Assembly: GCF_036924535.1 (NCBI RefSeq)
Contig: NZ_JAZHRT010000001.1
Span: 1,364,001-1,428,000, forward strand
DNA: 64,000 nucleotides
Source: Bradyrhizobium sp. AZCC 2262
GTDB taxonomy: Bacteria > Pseudomonadota > Alphaproteobacteria > Rhizobiales > Xanthobacteraceae
Direction of reading: 5' to 3'
This document shows, one piece after another, positions 34,250-44,577 of the stretch (the stretch's first letter is position 1; each line of letters opens with the position of its first letter). The position numbers were made by a program, and so were the translations under genes. Under the pieces are notes generated by a model. That model ran no database searches, was not told where the DNA came from, and saw nothing but the letters and a program-made list of their open reading frames with translations.

Positions 34250-34750
34250 GGAGCGAGCATCCTTGCTTGCCGCCTTCCGTCGTATGGCGTTGGCATGTCC
34301 ATCGATGCCGGTGGCAACGGCGCACGGCGTGCCATTCGTCACGGGCGGATCGGCATGGTGGTGCAACAGCGTGACACTAGTGGCTGCATTACAATGCCGG
34401 TGCCGCACGCTCGACGCGGCGCTCGTCGTGGTTGCCGCTCATTGAAGCGCAAAGGCCGCCGTTTCAGCCATTTGCCTTGCCGTGCGCCGGAATTGGAACC
34501 CGCGCGTTCCCGTAAGCTTACGGTGTTACCCATGCGCATTTTTGGGTTGCGTCCGGAGACTCATTTGCATCTAACTCCTTAAGAGGAGCGAGCAGTCTGC
34601 ATTGCGCCCGCGCCTTTGGCGCTCATTGTTAGAGTGAGCGTTTTGAGTGAATGTAGGTAGAGAAAGCAGATTTAAACTCATGTTCAGGCCGCAGTTCCGG
34701 GACACTCCACATGGCGATGGTCGCGGACGCTTCACCGCGGGTTCCGTGCA
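34250..34750. other. 501-base intergenic region
   Basis: Several short frames but none with a ribosome site or recognisable product. Contains the perfect 12-base palindrome CGTAAGCTTACG (34511-34522). An A+T-richer stretch around 34560-34690 probably carries the promoter of the Crp-like gene. Confidence 0.5.
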
Positions 34751-35530
34751 GTGACGCCTCCTGCGGCAATAGGTAATCGCCTTCTTGCAGCATTGCCGGC
34801 ATCGGATTTCGATCTGCTGAAGCCAGAGCTCGAGGTGATCGCGCTCGATCAGGACGTGGCCATTTCGCGGACGGGCGACGCGATCGAATACGTGTTCTTC
34901 CCTTATAGCGGCGCCATCTCGCTGATGATCGACATGGCGGACGGGCATACAGTTGCCATCGCCGCGGTCGGGCGCGAAGGGGCGGTAGGTATTCTTTCGG
35001 TGCTCGGGCCGTCGTCTGCAGACAATACCGCGGTCGTTCGTGCGGCCGGCACCGCCGCACGGGTACCCGCATCGCGATTTCACACCGCTTTCAACCGGAG
35101 CCCGGCGATACGGCACGCGGTCCAGATTCATGTCAGGGCGATGCTTAAGCAGCTGCAGCTCGGTTCGGCCTGCAACGCGCTTCACCCGGTCGAGGCGCGG
35201 ATGGCGCGCTGGTTGCTGCAGCTTCGCGACCGCGTCGACCATGATGTGCTCCCGATCACCCAGCAGGCACTCTCGCAAATACTCGGTGTACGACGTACGA
35301 CCGTGACGCTGCTGATGCGCAATCTGCGCATGAGTGGCGCAATCAGGTCAGATCGACGAGGGCTGATCGAGATCGACCCGGCGCGGCTCGCGGCGGCAGC
35401 GTGCGAATGCCACAACGTCATGCACCTCGAAGTCGAGGAGATGTTCGCGACGAATTTGGGCCGGCCTCGCGCGGCGGCTCTGTCCGAAGACCGGCGCATT
35501 CCAGGAGTCAAATCGGGCGGTGCCGTCTGA
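34751..35530 (+). CDS. Crp/Fnr-family transcriptional regulator
   Basis: Predicted 259-residue regulator with a GTG start. The cNMP-like domain has YVFFPYSGAISLMIDMADGH and VGREGAVGILSVLG. A winged helix follows (ITQQALSQILGVRRTTVTLL, then RNLRMSGAIRSDRRGLIEI). The C-terminal ACECHNVMHLEVEEMF tail is common in Bradyrhizobium Crp-like proteins. No cysteine cluster for iron-sulfur sensing is visible. It is only distantly similar to the regulator at 9148-9969. Effector and targets unknown. Confidence 0.87.
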   Translation: MTPPAAIGNRLLAALPASDFDLLKPELEVIALDQDVAISRTGDAIEYVFFPYSGAISLMIDMADGHTVAIAAVGREGAVGILSVLGPSSADNTAVVRAAGTAARVPASRFHTAFNRSPAIRHAVQIHVRAMLKQLQLGSACNALHPVEARMARWLLQLRDRVDHDVLPITQQALSQILGVRRTTVTLLMRNLRMSGAIRSDRRGLIEIDPARLAAAACECHNVMHLEVEEMFATNLGRPRAAALSEDRRIPGVKSGGAV

Positions 35531-35601
35531 GCGCGTTTGCCGCCGCAGCAATTGCTCGACCTTCCGCATCGCGACCTGCCGCGGCATAGGCGGAAAGCCT
35601 A

Positions 35602-35823
35602 TCAAACAGTGGATTCTCGACCCGATCCGGTTCCCTGCCGCCAATCCCGGCCGAGTGTTGACCCGGATGCCGCTTCGAGCCTCGCAATCTCGCGCAACAC
35701 CTTCGCCGTCTGGCGCAGATCATTGCGCTCAGGACCCGGCTTCAGCCGTCGTGCTTCGTTGAGAAAGTCCCTGGCCTGTAGCAGCCAGGTCGACGTTTCA
35801 GTCGATATTTGTATTCGCGCCAT
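35602..35823 (-). CDS. Small conserved helical protein, 73 residues
   Basis: A predicted 73-residue protein starting MARIQISTETSTWLLQARDF, with a helical middle (LKPGPERNDLRQTAKVLREI). This resembles small hypothetical proteins widespread in Bradyrhizobium. The ATG at 35823 is preferred; the frame extends 11 codons further. Function unknown. Confidence 0.65.
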   Translation of the reverse strand: MARIQISTETSTWLLQARDFLNEARRLKPGPERNDLRQTAKVLREIARLEAASGSTLGRDWRQGTGSGRESTV

Positions 35824-35865
35824 GGTGTCCCCCAATCGCGATGACAGCCTGATCAACGCCGACGC

Positions 35866-36078
35866 TTACGCCAGGGTGTCCGCGCCGCGGCGCCGGACCC
35901 GGATGCGCGGCTCGTCGACCCAGGCTTCCGGCGCGAACCAGGCGTGATCGGCGCGGCAAATCGGGCAACGGGTGCGCGAGAAAAACACCACGCTGCGCCT
36001 GAAGCTCTCACGATCAGTCTCGATGCCGGTGGGAATTGCGTGTCCGGTTTGCGGACACTTGACCATGACCATACCCAT
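35866..36078 (-). CDS. Small zinc-ribbon-like protein, 70 residues
   Basis: A predicted 70-residue protein with Cys residues arranged VKCPQTGHAIPTGIE ... FSRTRCPICRADHAWFAPEAW, a probable zinc-binding pair. AGGAGGG lies five bases before the ATG, which fixes the start inside a longer frame. Such single-ribbon proteins are common in Bradyrhizobium. Function unknown. Confidence 0.7.
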   Translation of the reverse strand: MGMVMVKCPQTGHAIPTGIETDRESFRRSVVFFSRTRCPICRADHAWFAPEAWVDEPRIRVRRRGADTLA

Positions 36079-36098
36079 AACGCCCTCCTGGAAATCAC

Positions 36099-36703
36099 TT
36101 TTTACGCAGTAAAGTACCGGCCGGTTGGAGCGCGCCTCTTGTCGGTGCGGGTTACTGGGGGGCATCGCGCACCTGGTCTGATCGAGCATCGGGCAGTGGG
36201 GCTCTTGCTCGTCACGGGGCTTATTCCTACCGGCCGGATCCCTCCTCAAACGAACCTTTGACGTTGAGCGCGGCTTCTCAGCCCGCTCGGTGAAGAACCT
36301 TGGTGAAATGTTTCCTGATCGGCTCGCCTGTTTCCGTCGCGTTCAGCGTGACTTTCACTTCGCATTCACTCACGGCACGATTGTCCTGCTCAGCCGAAAG
36401 CATTCCCCGCGACGCCAACCGGCGTCACGAGAGCTCGCGCTCCGCGTTCGATCGGATTTTGGGTGAGCCTTGATCTAGCCCCGACGTTACTTTGCGCCAC
36501 GAAAAGTCGGGTTGTCGGTTCGGTTTGCGACTCTCGCGCAAATTTTTTTTGAAATTGTCAACACACACCATCGTATATTTATAAAACCATGTGCATAACA
36601 AGGATATCCCAACGAGCGTGGCGTCTTTTCTTCAGCGTGACGTTGCAACTTTGCGTCGGCGGTTACTGCGCAGTGGCGGCCGTCCGCGTCGTCTGCTCAA
36701 ACA
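36099..36703. other. 605-base intergenic region upstream of the groEL terminator
   Basis: No convincing gene. TTGTCA (36555-36560) with TTTATA 17 bases later (36578-36583) resembles a plus-strand promoter, but no credible frame follows before the groEL terminator. Could hold a small RNA; nothing decisive is visible. Confidence 0.4.
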
Positions 36704-36731
36704 AAAACCCCGGCATCGCTGCCGGGGTTTT
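36701..36731 (-). terminator. Rho-independent terminator of groESL
   Basis: AAAACCCCGGC-ATCGCT-GCCGGGGTTTT (36704-36731) forms an 11-bp stem. On the minus strand it ends in a T-run and lies 31 bases past the groEL stop. Confidence 0.9.
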
Positions 36732-36762
36732 GCATTTCTTGGATATCGCCTGAGCGAATGGA

Positions 36763-38479
<1,717 letters not shown>

Positions 38480-38496
38480 CGTTGCAGGCGAAGTGC

Positions 38497-38814
38497 TTAG
38501 GCAGCCTTCTTCTTGGTGCCGGCGGGGACGTCGAGCACGCCCATGATGTCGCTCTCCTTCATGATCAGGAGATCCTCACCGTCGATCTTGACCTCGGTGC
38601 CCGACCACTTGCCGAACAGGACGCGGTCGCCGACCTTGAGGTCGATCGGGATCAGCTTGCCGGCTTCGTCGCGGCCACCCGGGCCGACGGCGGTGATTTC
38701 GCCCTGTGAGGGCTTTTCCTTGGCACTATCCGGAATGATGATGCCGCCAGCAGTCTTCTCTTCGGCGTCGATGCGCTTGACCACGACGCGGTCGTGAAGC
38801 GGACGGAATTTCAT
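38497..38814 (-). CDS. groES: Co-chaperonin GroES (10 kDa)
   Basis: Predicted 105-residue co-chaperonin: [20 protein letters not shown], the mobile loop [20 protein letters not shown], then [20 protein letters not shown] and [15 protein letters not shown]. Complete. First gene of the operon; CIRCE-like repeats lie 130-235 bases upstream. Confidence 0.98.
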   Translation of the reverse strand: MKFRPLHDRVVVKRIDAEEKTAGGIIIPDSAKEKPSQGEITAVGPGGRDEAGKLIPIDLKVGDRVLFGKWSGTEVKIDGEDLLIMKESDIMGVLDVPAGTKKKAA

Positions 38815-38945
38815 GCAGTCCTCCTAAGTTTCTGAAGATGTTGTCAGATTCTGGAATTTTGGCAGTCCGGGCAGGCGAGTGCCAGCTCGGCTGCGGCTGA
38901 TTTAGGCCAGTATTCTTCGGGGGACAAGGGCTTCTAGCAGAAAAA

Positions 38946-38972
38946 TTGGCACTCAAATGTGACGCCTGCCAA
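38946..38972. promoter_or_regulatory. CIRCE-like element 1 (HrcA operator)
   Basis: TTGGCACTC-N9-GCCTGCCAA has the 27-base layout of CIRCE (TTAGCACTC-N9-GAGTGCTAA); the left arm matches 8 of 9 and the right arm 6 of 9. It lies about 130 bases upstream of groES. Confidence 0.6.
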
Positions 38973-39020
38973 TTTCGTTAATCATGATTAATCCGGCGGG
39001 CGGAGTGTCCGGACCCCGTA

Positions 39021-39047
39021 TTAGCACGTGCGGTAAGCTGCTGCTAA
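39021..39047. promoter_or_regulatory. CIRCE-like element 2
   Basis: TTAGCACGT-N9-TGCTGCTAA also spans exactly 27 bases, with perfect outer hexamers TTAGCA/TGCTAA but altered inner bases. It lies 48 bases beyond the end of element 1, between the divergent groES and usg genes. Confidence 0.45.
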
Positions 39048-39196
39048 CGCGTGAATTTTCAACAATTCATTAAACATTTAGGCTTGTGATGGGCTGGTCT
39101 CGTGCGTCACATTTCTCTCATGTGAGCGCATCTCCGCCGGGGTGGCTCGGTGTGTGGCCACCACGTGAAATGCGCTTCCAGCAATGGAGGTTTGGC

Positions 39197-39484
39197 ATGG
39201 TGTCGCGGGTTGGAGTTGCTTCCGACGATTTCCGGAAGCAGGTGCTGGGTTACGGGCTGACGACGGCGCAAATCCTGTATCGGATGCCCGATCATCCCTC
39301 ATTGCTGCAGACCTATGTCTGGCAGAATTACGATCTGTTTCCGAAATTTCCGGCGCTGAAGGATTTCCTCGCCTTCTGGCAGGAAAAGCTCGATGGCCCG
39401 CTTTATTCCGTAACGGTCGCGCATTCCAGGCTGATCAAGCCGGCCGAACTGCGCGCGGTCGACGGCGTGTTCAGGCTGCATTGA
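39197..39484 (+). CDS. usg: Usg family protein
   Basis: Predicted 95-residue protein of the Usg family. It has GYGLTTAQILYRMPDHPSLL, TYVWQNYDLFPKFPALKDFL and a C-terminal VAHSRLIKPAELRAVDG. GGAGG six bases before ATG 39197 sets the start; the frame is open to 39086. In other bacteria usg lies near trp genes. Function unknown. Confidence 0.85.
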   Translation: MVSRVGVASDDFRKQVLGYGLTTAQILYRMPDHPSLLQTYVWQNYDLFPKFPALKDFLAFWQEKLDGPLYSVTVAHSRLIKPAELRAVDGVFRLH

Positions 39485-39489
39485 GTTGA

Positions 39490-39605
39490 GGGTGGGCAAA
39501 GCCACCGGGTCGCGCGAATGCGCGCTCGATGACAGGCTCCGCGTGCCCACCATGCCAAACATAGATCTCGCTCGTGACGGTGGGCACACTTCGCTTTGCC
39601 CACCC
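39490..39605. repeat. Intergenic palindromic repeat (family R6)
   Basis: GGGTGGGCAAAG (39490-39501) and CTTTGCCCACCC (39594-39605) bound the element. Internal GTGCCCACC / GGTGGGCAC arms suggest nested copies. Confidence 0.75.
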
Positions 39606-39661
39606 TACAAAATGCAATTCGTGTTAGCCTCCAATGCATCAACAAAAAAAGGGAGGCAACC

Positions 39662-40201
39662 ATGGCCAAGCAGAAGGCGACATCACGACCCGCGGCGCAG
39701 CCCGCCGTGAAGAAGAAATGGTCGGGCCACAAGACGGCAGCCAAATCGCGCGCCCGCAAGGCCCTCAAATCCAAGGGACGCGTGTCGAAAGCCAAACCGG
39801 TCAAGAAAGCGCGGCCGAAGCAGCGCATCGCCATCAGCCATCACCGCGAGGAAGATTTTAAAGCCGACGGCCTGCGCACTTACGCAAAATACCGCGACCT
39901 CGGCATTGCGGACGCCACCCACGGCCTGGCGCAGGCGCATGTGATCCGCCTCCAGGGGCCGTGCAATCCGGCGGAAGTCTCAAAGCTGCATTTCCATGAC
40001 GTCGAATTCCAGATGGTCTACGTGCTCAAGGGCTGGGTGAAGACCTACATGGAAGGGCAGGGTGAGACGCTGATGAAAGAGGGCAGCGCCTGGACCCAGC
40101 CGCCGCGCATCAAGCACCTGATCATGGATTATTCCGACGACGTCGAATTGCTGGAAGTGATTTTGCCGGCGGAGTTCAAGACGGTGGAATTGGCGAGTTG
40201 A
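39662..40201 (+). CDS. Cupin protein with a basic N-terminal tail
   Basis: Predicted 179 residues. Residues 1-58 are Lys/Arg/Ala-rich (KKKWSGHKTAAKSRARKALK, KAKPVKKARPKQR), like a histone H1 tail. Residues 60-179 are a cupin barrel (KLHFHDVEFQMVYVLKGWVK, TLMKEGSAWTQPPRIKHLIM) with His residues that could bind metal. GGGAGG precedes ATG 39662. The tail could bind nucleic acid or a polyanion, but the cupin substrate is unknown. Confidence 0.78.
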   Translation: MAKQKATSRPAAQPAVKKKWSGHKTAAKSRARKALKSKGRVSKAKPVKKARPKQRIAISHHREEDFKADGLRTYAKYRDLGIADATHGLAQAHVIRLQGPCNPAEVSKLHFHDVEFQMVYVLKGWVKTYMEGQGETLMKEGSAWTQPPRIKHLIMDYSDDVELLEVILPAEFKTVELAS

Positions 40202-40207
40202 GATGCC

Positions 40208-40287
40208 GTCATTCCGGGGCGATGCGAAGCATCGAACCCGGAATCTCGGGGTTCCGGGTTCGACGCTCTGCGTCGCCCCGGAACGAC
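40208..40287. repeat. Intergenic palindromic repeat (family R2, second copy)
   Basis: GTCATTCCGGGGC... and ...GCCCCGGAACGAC frame the same inner AACCCGGAATCTC / GGGTTCCGGG structure as 3972-4050. It lies between the convergent cupin and nupC genes. Confidence 0.8.
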
Positions 40288-40295
40288 GAGAGGGT

Positions 40296-41546
40296 TCACG
40301 TCAACACCCCCACGACCGCGCCCATCAGGCACGTCGTCAGCGTGCCTGATACGATCGATTTGAGCCCCAGCGCATTGATCTCCTCGCGCCTTTCGGGCGC
40401 CATCGTCCCGAGGCCGCCGATCATGATGCCGAGGCTGGCAAAATTGGCAAAGCCGCACATTGCATAGAGCATGATCAGCCGTGAGCGCGGGTCGAGTGCA
40501 TCGGTGCCGAGCTTTGACAGGTCGACATAGGCGATCAATTCGTTGAGCACGGTCTTGGTGCCCATCAGGCTGCCCGCCGTGATTGCCTGCGGCCAGGGCA
40601 AGCCCATCAGCCAGCATACCGGCGCCATCAGGTAGCCGAGCAGGCGCTGCAGCGAAATTTTGGCGCCGCCGATCTCGGGCAACAGCCCAAGAATGGCGTT
40701 GGCGAGGTAGACCAGCGCCACCAGCACCAGCAGCATGGCTATGATGTTCAGGAGCAGTTCAAGTCCCGCCGTGGTGCCCTTGGCGATGGCGTCCATCGTG
40801 GAGGAGGCGTGCATGTCGGGATCTTCCAACGATCCGCCCGTACGCTTGTCCGAAGTCTCCGGCACCATGATGAGGCTGACCAGGATAGCCGCCGGCGCGC
40901 CCAGCACGGATGCAATGACGAAATGCGCCGCGGCGTCCGGGATCAGCGGCGCGAGGAAGGTGGCGTACAGCACCAGTACGGTGCCGGCGATGCCGGCCAT
41001 GCCGCCGGTCATGACCAGGAACAATTCGCTGCGCGTGAGCTGCGCCAGATAGGGGCGGATGAACAGCGGCGCCTCGACCATGCCGAGAAAGATATTGGCC
41101 GCGGTCGAAAGTCCCACCGCGCCGCCGACGCCGAGCGTGCGCTCCAATAGCCACGCCATGCCGCGCACGATGGGCGGCAGGATGCGCCAGTAGAACAGCA
41201 GCGTCGTCAGAACGCTCATGACCAGCACGATCGGCAGCGCCTGAAACGCCAGGATGAAATCCGCGCCCGGCGCCTTGAGGTCGAAGGGCAGGGCGCCTCC
41301 GCCGAGATAGCCGAACACGAAGGAGGTGCCGGTGCGTGTCGCCGCCGCGATAGTATTGACGGCGTCGTTGATGGCGCCGAACGCCCTTGCTACCGGCGGC
41401 AGCTTGAGCAGCACCAGCGCGGTGACGACGGTGACGGCCAGCCCAACCGCCATTTGCCGCAACGAAACCGCGCGGCGATTCTCGCCAAGCGCCCATGCGA
41501 TCGCCAGCAACGCCAGCACGCCAAACGCCGATTGCAGTTGCAGCAT
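40296..41546 (-). CDS. nupC: NupC-family concentrative nucleoside transporter
   Basis: Predicted 416-residue inner-membrane Na+/H+-nucleoside symporter. Family motifs: RTGTSFVFGYLGGGALPFD, AANIFLGMVEAPLFIRPYLA, FLVMTGGMAGIAGTVLVLYA, SLMGTKTVLNELIAYVDLS and YAMCGFANFASLGIMIGGLG. GGGGGA lies before ATG 41546; a long frame running upstream to 42242 is a shadow of the MFS gene. Convergent with the cupin gene. Confidence 0.93.
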   Translation of the reverse strand: MLQLQSAFGVLALLAIAWALGENRRAVSLRQMAVGLAVTVVTALVLLKLPPVARAFGAINDAVNTIAAATRTGTSFVFGYLGGGALPFDLKAPGADFILAFQALPIVLVMSVLTTLLFYWRILPPIVRGMAWLLERTLGVGGAVGLSTAANIFLGMVEAPLFIRPYLAQLTRSELFLVMTGGMAGIAGTVLVLYATFLAPLIPDAAAHFVIASVLGAPAAILVSLIMVPETSDKRTGGSLEDPDMHASSTMDAIAKGTTAGLELLLNIIAMLLVLVALVYLANAILGLLPEIGGAKISLQRLLGYLMAPVCWLMGLPWPQAITAGSLMGTKTVLNELIAYVDLSKLGTDALDPRSRLIMLYAMCGFANFASLGIMIGGLGTMAPERREEINALGLKSIVSGTLTTCLMGAVVGVLT

Positions 41547-41657
41547 GAATCCCCCAAAACCCCGGCATCGATTATGCCAGCGCCGCGCAGGCGCGCAATG
41601 CCGTGTTGCGGGGCTGCCCGTTGACATCTGCATCCCGCTCGGCCACCGCTCTTGCCC

Positions 41658-42881
41658 ATGTCCTCGACGATGCCGGTCGGCGCCCGCGAACTGCTCAGGC
41701 ACGGGCCGTTCCTGTTCTTTTTGTTGTCGCGCAGCCTGTCGCGCTTCGCCAGCCAGATCGCGGCGGTGGCGATCGGGTGGCAGATCTACGACATCACCGG
41801 CAGCGCCTTCCAGCTCGGCATGGTCGGGCTGGTGCAATTCCTGCCCACGGCGCTGCTGGTTTTTGTCGCTGGTCACGCCGCCGACCGGTTCGAGCGCAAA
41901 CGCGTGGTGCAGCTTTGCCAGATCGCGGAAGCTGCGACCGCGCTGTTTCTGGCCGTCAGCACCTTTGCCGGCTGGCTCACTGTGACGCAGATATTCATCG
42001 CTACCTTCGTGATCGGCATCGCCGGCGCCTTCGAGAGCCCCGCCACAGCCGCGTTGCTGCCGCTGATCGCGCCAAAGAGCTCGGTGCAACGCGCGACCGC
42101 GATCTCCTCCGGCGCAGCCCAGGTCGCGACCATCACGGGACCTGCGCTCGGCGGGCTGGCCTATGTGTTCGCGCCGAGCCTGCCTTACTTCGTCATCGTC
42201 GTGTTCTGGCTGGCGGGCGCGGTTCTGACCGGCTTCATCCACACGACGAGGCAGGAACTTTCGAAAGCGGATGCGACCGCAGACGATGTGTTTGCCGGCG
42301 TCCGCTTCATTCGTAACAACCCGGCGATCCTCGGCACCATCTCGCTCGATCTTTTCGCCGTATTGCTCGGCGGCGTCACGGCGCTGTTGCCGATCTATGC
42401 GCGCGACATTCTGCAGACCGGCCCGCTCGGCCTAGGCATCCTGCGCGCCGCGCCCGCGGTCGGCTCGCTGCTGATGACCATCGTGCTGGCCCGCCACAGC
42501 ATCAATCGCCATGTGGGGTTGCGGATGTTCCAGGCCGTGATCGTCTTTGGCGCGGCGACGGTGGTGTTCGCGTTTTCGCAGTGGATGTGGCTGTCGGTGC
42601 TGGCGCTGGCGCTGCTCGGCGCCGCTGACACGATCAGCGTCGTGATACGGTTTTCGCTGGTACAGCTTTCGACGCCCGACGAAATGCGCGGCCGGGTCGG
42701 CGCGGTCAATTTCCTGTTCATCAATGCCTCAAACCAGCTCGGCCAGTTCGAGAGCGGCGTCACCGCGGCGTTGTTCGGCACGGTGCCGGCCGCCGTGCTC
42801 GGCGGCGTCGGAACCATCGCGATCGCGCTGTTGTGGATGAAGCTGTTTCCGGCGCTAAGGAAGGTGGAGCGGCTGGAGTAG
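41658..42881 (+). CDS. MFS transporter (EntS-like exporter type)
   Basis: Predicted 407-residue major-facilitator protein with about 12 hydrophobic segments. The first motifs are LLSRSLSRFASQIAAVAIGW and GHAADRFERKRVV (MFS motif A), with RFSLVQLSTPDEMRGRVGAV in the C-half. This is the MFS_3/EntS layout used for siderophore and drug efflux. The ATG at 41658 is preferred to a TTG two codons earlier. No siderophore genes are near; substrate unknown. Confidence 0.9.
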   Translation: MSSTMPVGARELLRHGPFLFFLLSRSLSRFASQIAAVAIGWQIYDITGSAFQLGMVGLVQFLPTALLVFVAGHAADRFERKRVVQLCQIAEAATALFLAVSTFAGWLTVTQIFIATFVIGIAGAFESPATAALLPLIAPKSSVQRATAISSGAAQVATITGPALGGLAYVFAPSLPYFVIVVFWLAGAVLTGFIHTTRQELSKADATADDVFAGVRFIRNNPAILGTISLDLFAVLLGGVTALLPIYARDILQTGPLGLGILRAAPAVGSLLMTIVLARHSINRHVGLRMFQAVIVFGAATVVFAFSQWMWLSVLALALLGAADTISVVIRFSLVQLSTPDEMRGRVGAVNFLFINASNQLGQFESGVTAALFGTVPAAVLGGVGTIAIALLWMKLFPALRKVERLE

Positions 42882-42904
42882 GGGCGAACTAGTTTCGACG
42901 AGCG

Positions 42905-43639
42905 CTATAACCCAAAATGCTTGCCGATCGTTACGGCAGCATCGGTTACTTTGATTGCGTCAGGCAAGAGATCGACTATCTCGCGCCACAGCGCCCTCAA
43001 TGTTCCAGAACTGCTTTTCTCGCTAACGTTTTTGTTGAAGTCGTTGAAAATGGCCTTAGATGCTTCGGTGCCGTGGCTCTCGATGTAACCGGCAATCGTT
43101 TCCAGGGCGTCCTCTAGTTTTGGGTCGTCTTTCTTCAGTTCTTGGATTGAGTGGTTGAGAAAGTCGCCACTAACAACGTTCGTTGTCACTGTGCCATGCC
43201 CAGAGGCTGTAATGTTATAGGTGTTTTGATTTATTATTTGTTGACCGAGGGCCTTCGCTTGCGCGCCTGTTATAATTTTGTCTAACCGTTGGTCGTGGCG
43301 TGCCATGGTGCGTGCCTGTTCGATAGTGGCTTGCGCTACAAGTTCAGCGCGTTTGTCGAGATGATGCCTTTTGAATAGTTCGTCTCTCTCTGCCGCTCGG
43401 TCCTCTGCCTTTACCGCTCGCCAGCCCAACAGTCCTAAGATCGGAACGACAAGGAATCCAATGCTGGCCACCTGCCAATAGAATGCGGCGGCCACTAACA
43501 CGACGAGGACGGCCAACACTGTCCACCCGAGAAATCTGAAATACCTGCGATTTCTGTAGTAGGAACGGGGATCGTAGACCCGATAATATGGGTACTCGAG
43601 ATCTAGATTGATCCTTCTAAAATCGCTCTCGTTGTTCAT
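42905..43639 (-). CDS. Unknown two-helix membrane protein, A+T-richer than neighbours
   Basis: Predicted 244 residues, family not recognised. An N-terminal Tyr/Arg-rich cytoplasmic segment (LEYPYYRVYDPRSYYRNRRY) precedes two hydrophobic helices at about 37-54 and 57-73. A charged helical stretch (80-125), a polar Asn/Thr/Gly segment (NQNTYNITASGHGTVTTNVV) and a helical C-terminus (WREIVDLLPDAIKVTDAAV) follow. Codon use is visibly richer in A/T-ending codons than the flanking genes, suggesting recent transfer. The layout recalls membrane-anchored accessory proteins with a C-terminal helical bundle, but no function should be assigned. Confidence 0.75.
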   Translation of the reverse strand: MNNESDFRRINLDLEYPYYRVYDPRSYYRNRRYFRFLGWTVLAVLVVLVAAAFYWQVASIGFLVVPILGLLGWRAVKAEDRAAERDELFKRHHLDKRAELVAQATIEQARTMARHDQRLDKIITGAQAKALGQQIINQNTYNITASGHGTVTTNVVSGDFLNHSIQELKKDDPKLEDALETIAGYIESHGTEASKAIFNDFNKNVSEKSSSGTLRALWREIVDLLPDAIKVTDAAVTIGKHFGL

Positions 43640-43799
43640 TTTTGGAAATCAATTCGAGCCGCAACAAGAACGGCCGGGCTACAATTTTAGCCAGTTTGGC
43701 TGCTTGGCGCAATAAATCAACTTTTAATTGTTCGTTTTGGCGAGAGATGACACGCGAAGGATTGCTTCGCGCGTCAGCCTGTCGACGCACAGCGGTCGA

Positions 43800-44564
43800 T
43801 CAACCCCGTCCGACGAACGGCATCTTGCTGGCCATCACCGTCATGAACAGCACGTTGGCATCCAACGGTAGTCCAGCCATGTAGGCGACCGCGTCGCCAA
43901 CCGCTTTCGCGTCCATGCGCGGTTCGTGCTTCATCGTGCCGTCGGGCTGCATCACGCCGGGGCCGGCGACCATGCGGTCCGTCATCGGGGTCGCGGCGTT
44001 GCCGATGTCGACCTGGCCGACCGCGATGTCGTACATGCGGCCGTCGAGATTGGAGGCCTTGGTCAGGCCGGTGATCGCGTGCTTGGTTGACGTATAGGCG
44101 GCTGAGAACGGCCGTGGCGCGTGTGCCGAGATCGAGCCGTTGTTGATGATGCGGCCGCCGCGCGGGTTCTGGTCCTTCATGATGCGGAAGGCGTGCTGGG
44201 TGCACAAAAACGGGCCGGTGAGGTTGGTGTTCACCACCGCCTGCCACTGTTCGACGCTGAGATCCTCGAAATTGACCGGCGGCGCGCCCATGCCGGCATT
44301 GTTGAAGAGAACATCCAGCCGGCCATAGGTGTCCATCACCTTGGCGAACAGGGCGGCGATCGAGCCGGGGTTGGTCATGTCGGCGGACACGCACAGGCTC
44401 TTGCCGACATTGTCGCCGAGCTTCTTGGTTTCTTCCAGCATCTCCATGCGGCGTCCGGCAAGCACCACGGTGAAGCCGGCATTCATCAGCGCCAGCGATG
44501 CGGCGCGCCCGACGCCGGTGCCGGCACCGGTGACGATTGCGATCTTGTTTGTTGCGTCGGCCAT
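43800..44564 (-). CDS. Short-chain dehydrogenase/reductase
   Basis: Predicted 254-residue SDR oxidoreductase. Cofactor motif [14 protein letters not shown], then [10 protein letters not shown] (NNAG), the catalytic Ser in [14 protein letters not shown] and YTSTK (Tyr-x3-Lys). Position AGRRMEML suggests NADP(H) preference. GAGG precedes ATG 44564. Substrate unknown. It is 13 bases downstream of the Anbu gene on the same strand, so it may be co-transcribed with it. Confidence 0.9.
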   Translation of the reverse strand: MADATNKIAIVTGAGTGVGRAASLALMNAGFTVVLAGRRMEMLEETKKLGDNVGKSLCVSADMTNPGSIAALFAKVMDTYGRLDVLFNNAGMGAPPVNFEDLSVEQWQAVVNTNLTGPFLCTQHAFRIMKDQNPRGGRIINNGSISAHAPRPFSAAYTSTKHAITGLTKASNLDGRMYDIAVGQVDIGNAATPMTDRMVAGPGVMQPDGTMKHEPRMDAKAVGDAVAYMAGLPLDANVLFMTVMASKMPFVGRG

Positions 44565-44577
44565 GGTTTCCTCGCCT

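Noticed and set aside
36555..36600. Small RNA or gene from the promoter-like TTGTCA/TTTATA
   Set aside because: The -10 match is poor and nothing recognisable follows before the groEL terminator; kept only as a note in the intergenic entry.
40296..42242. 648-residue minus-strand protein including the NupC gene
   Set aside because: The first 232 residues are Arg/Asp/His-rich shadow sequence opposite the MFS gene. Family length and a ribosome site place the start at 41546.
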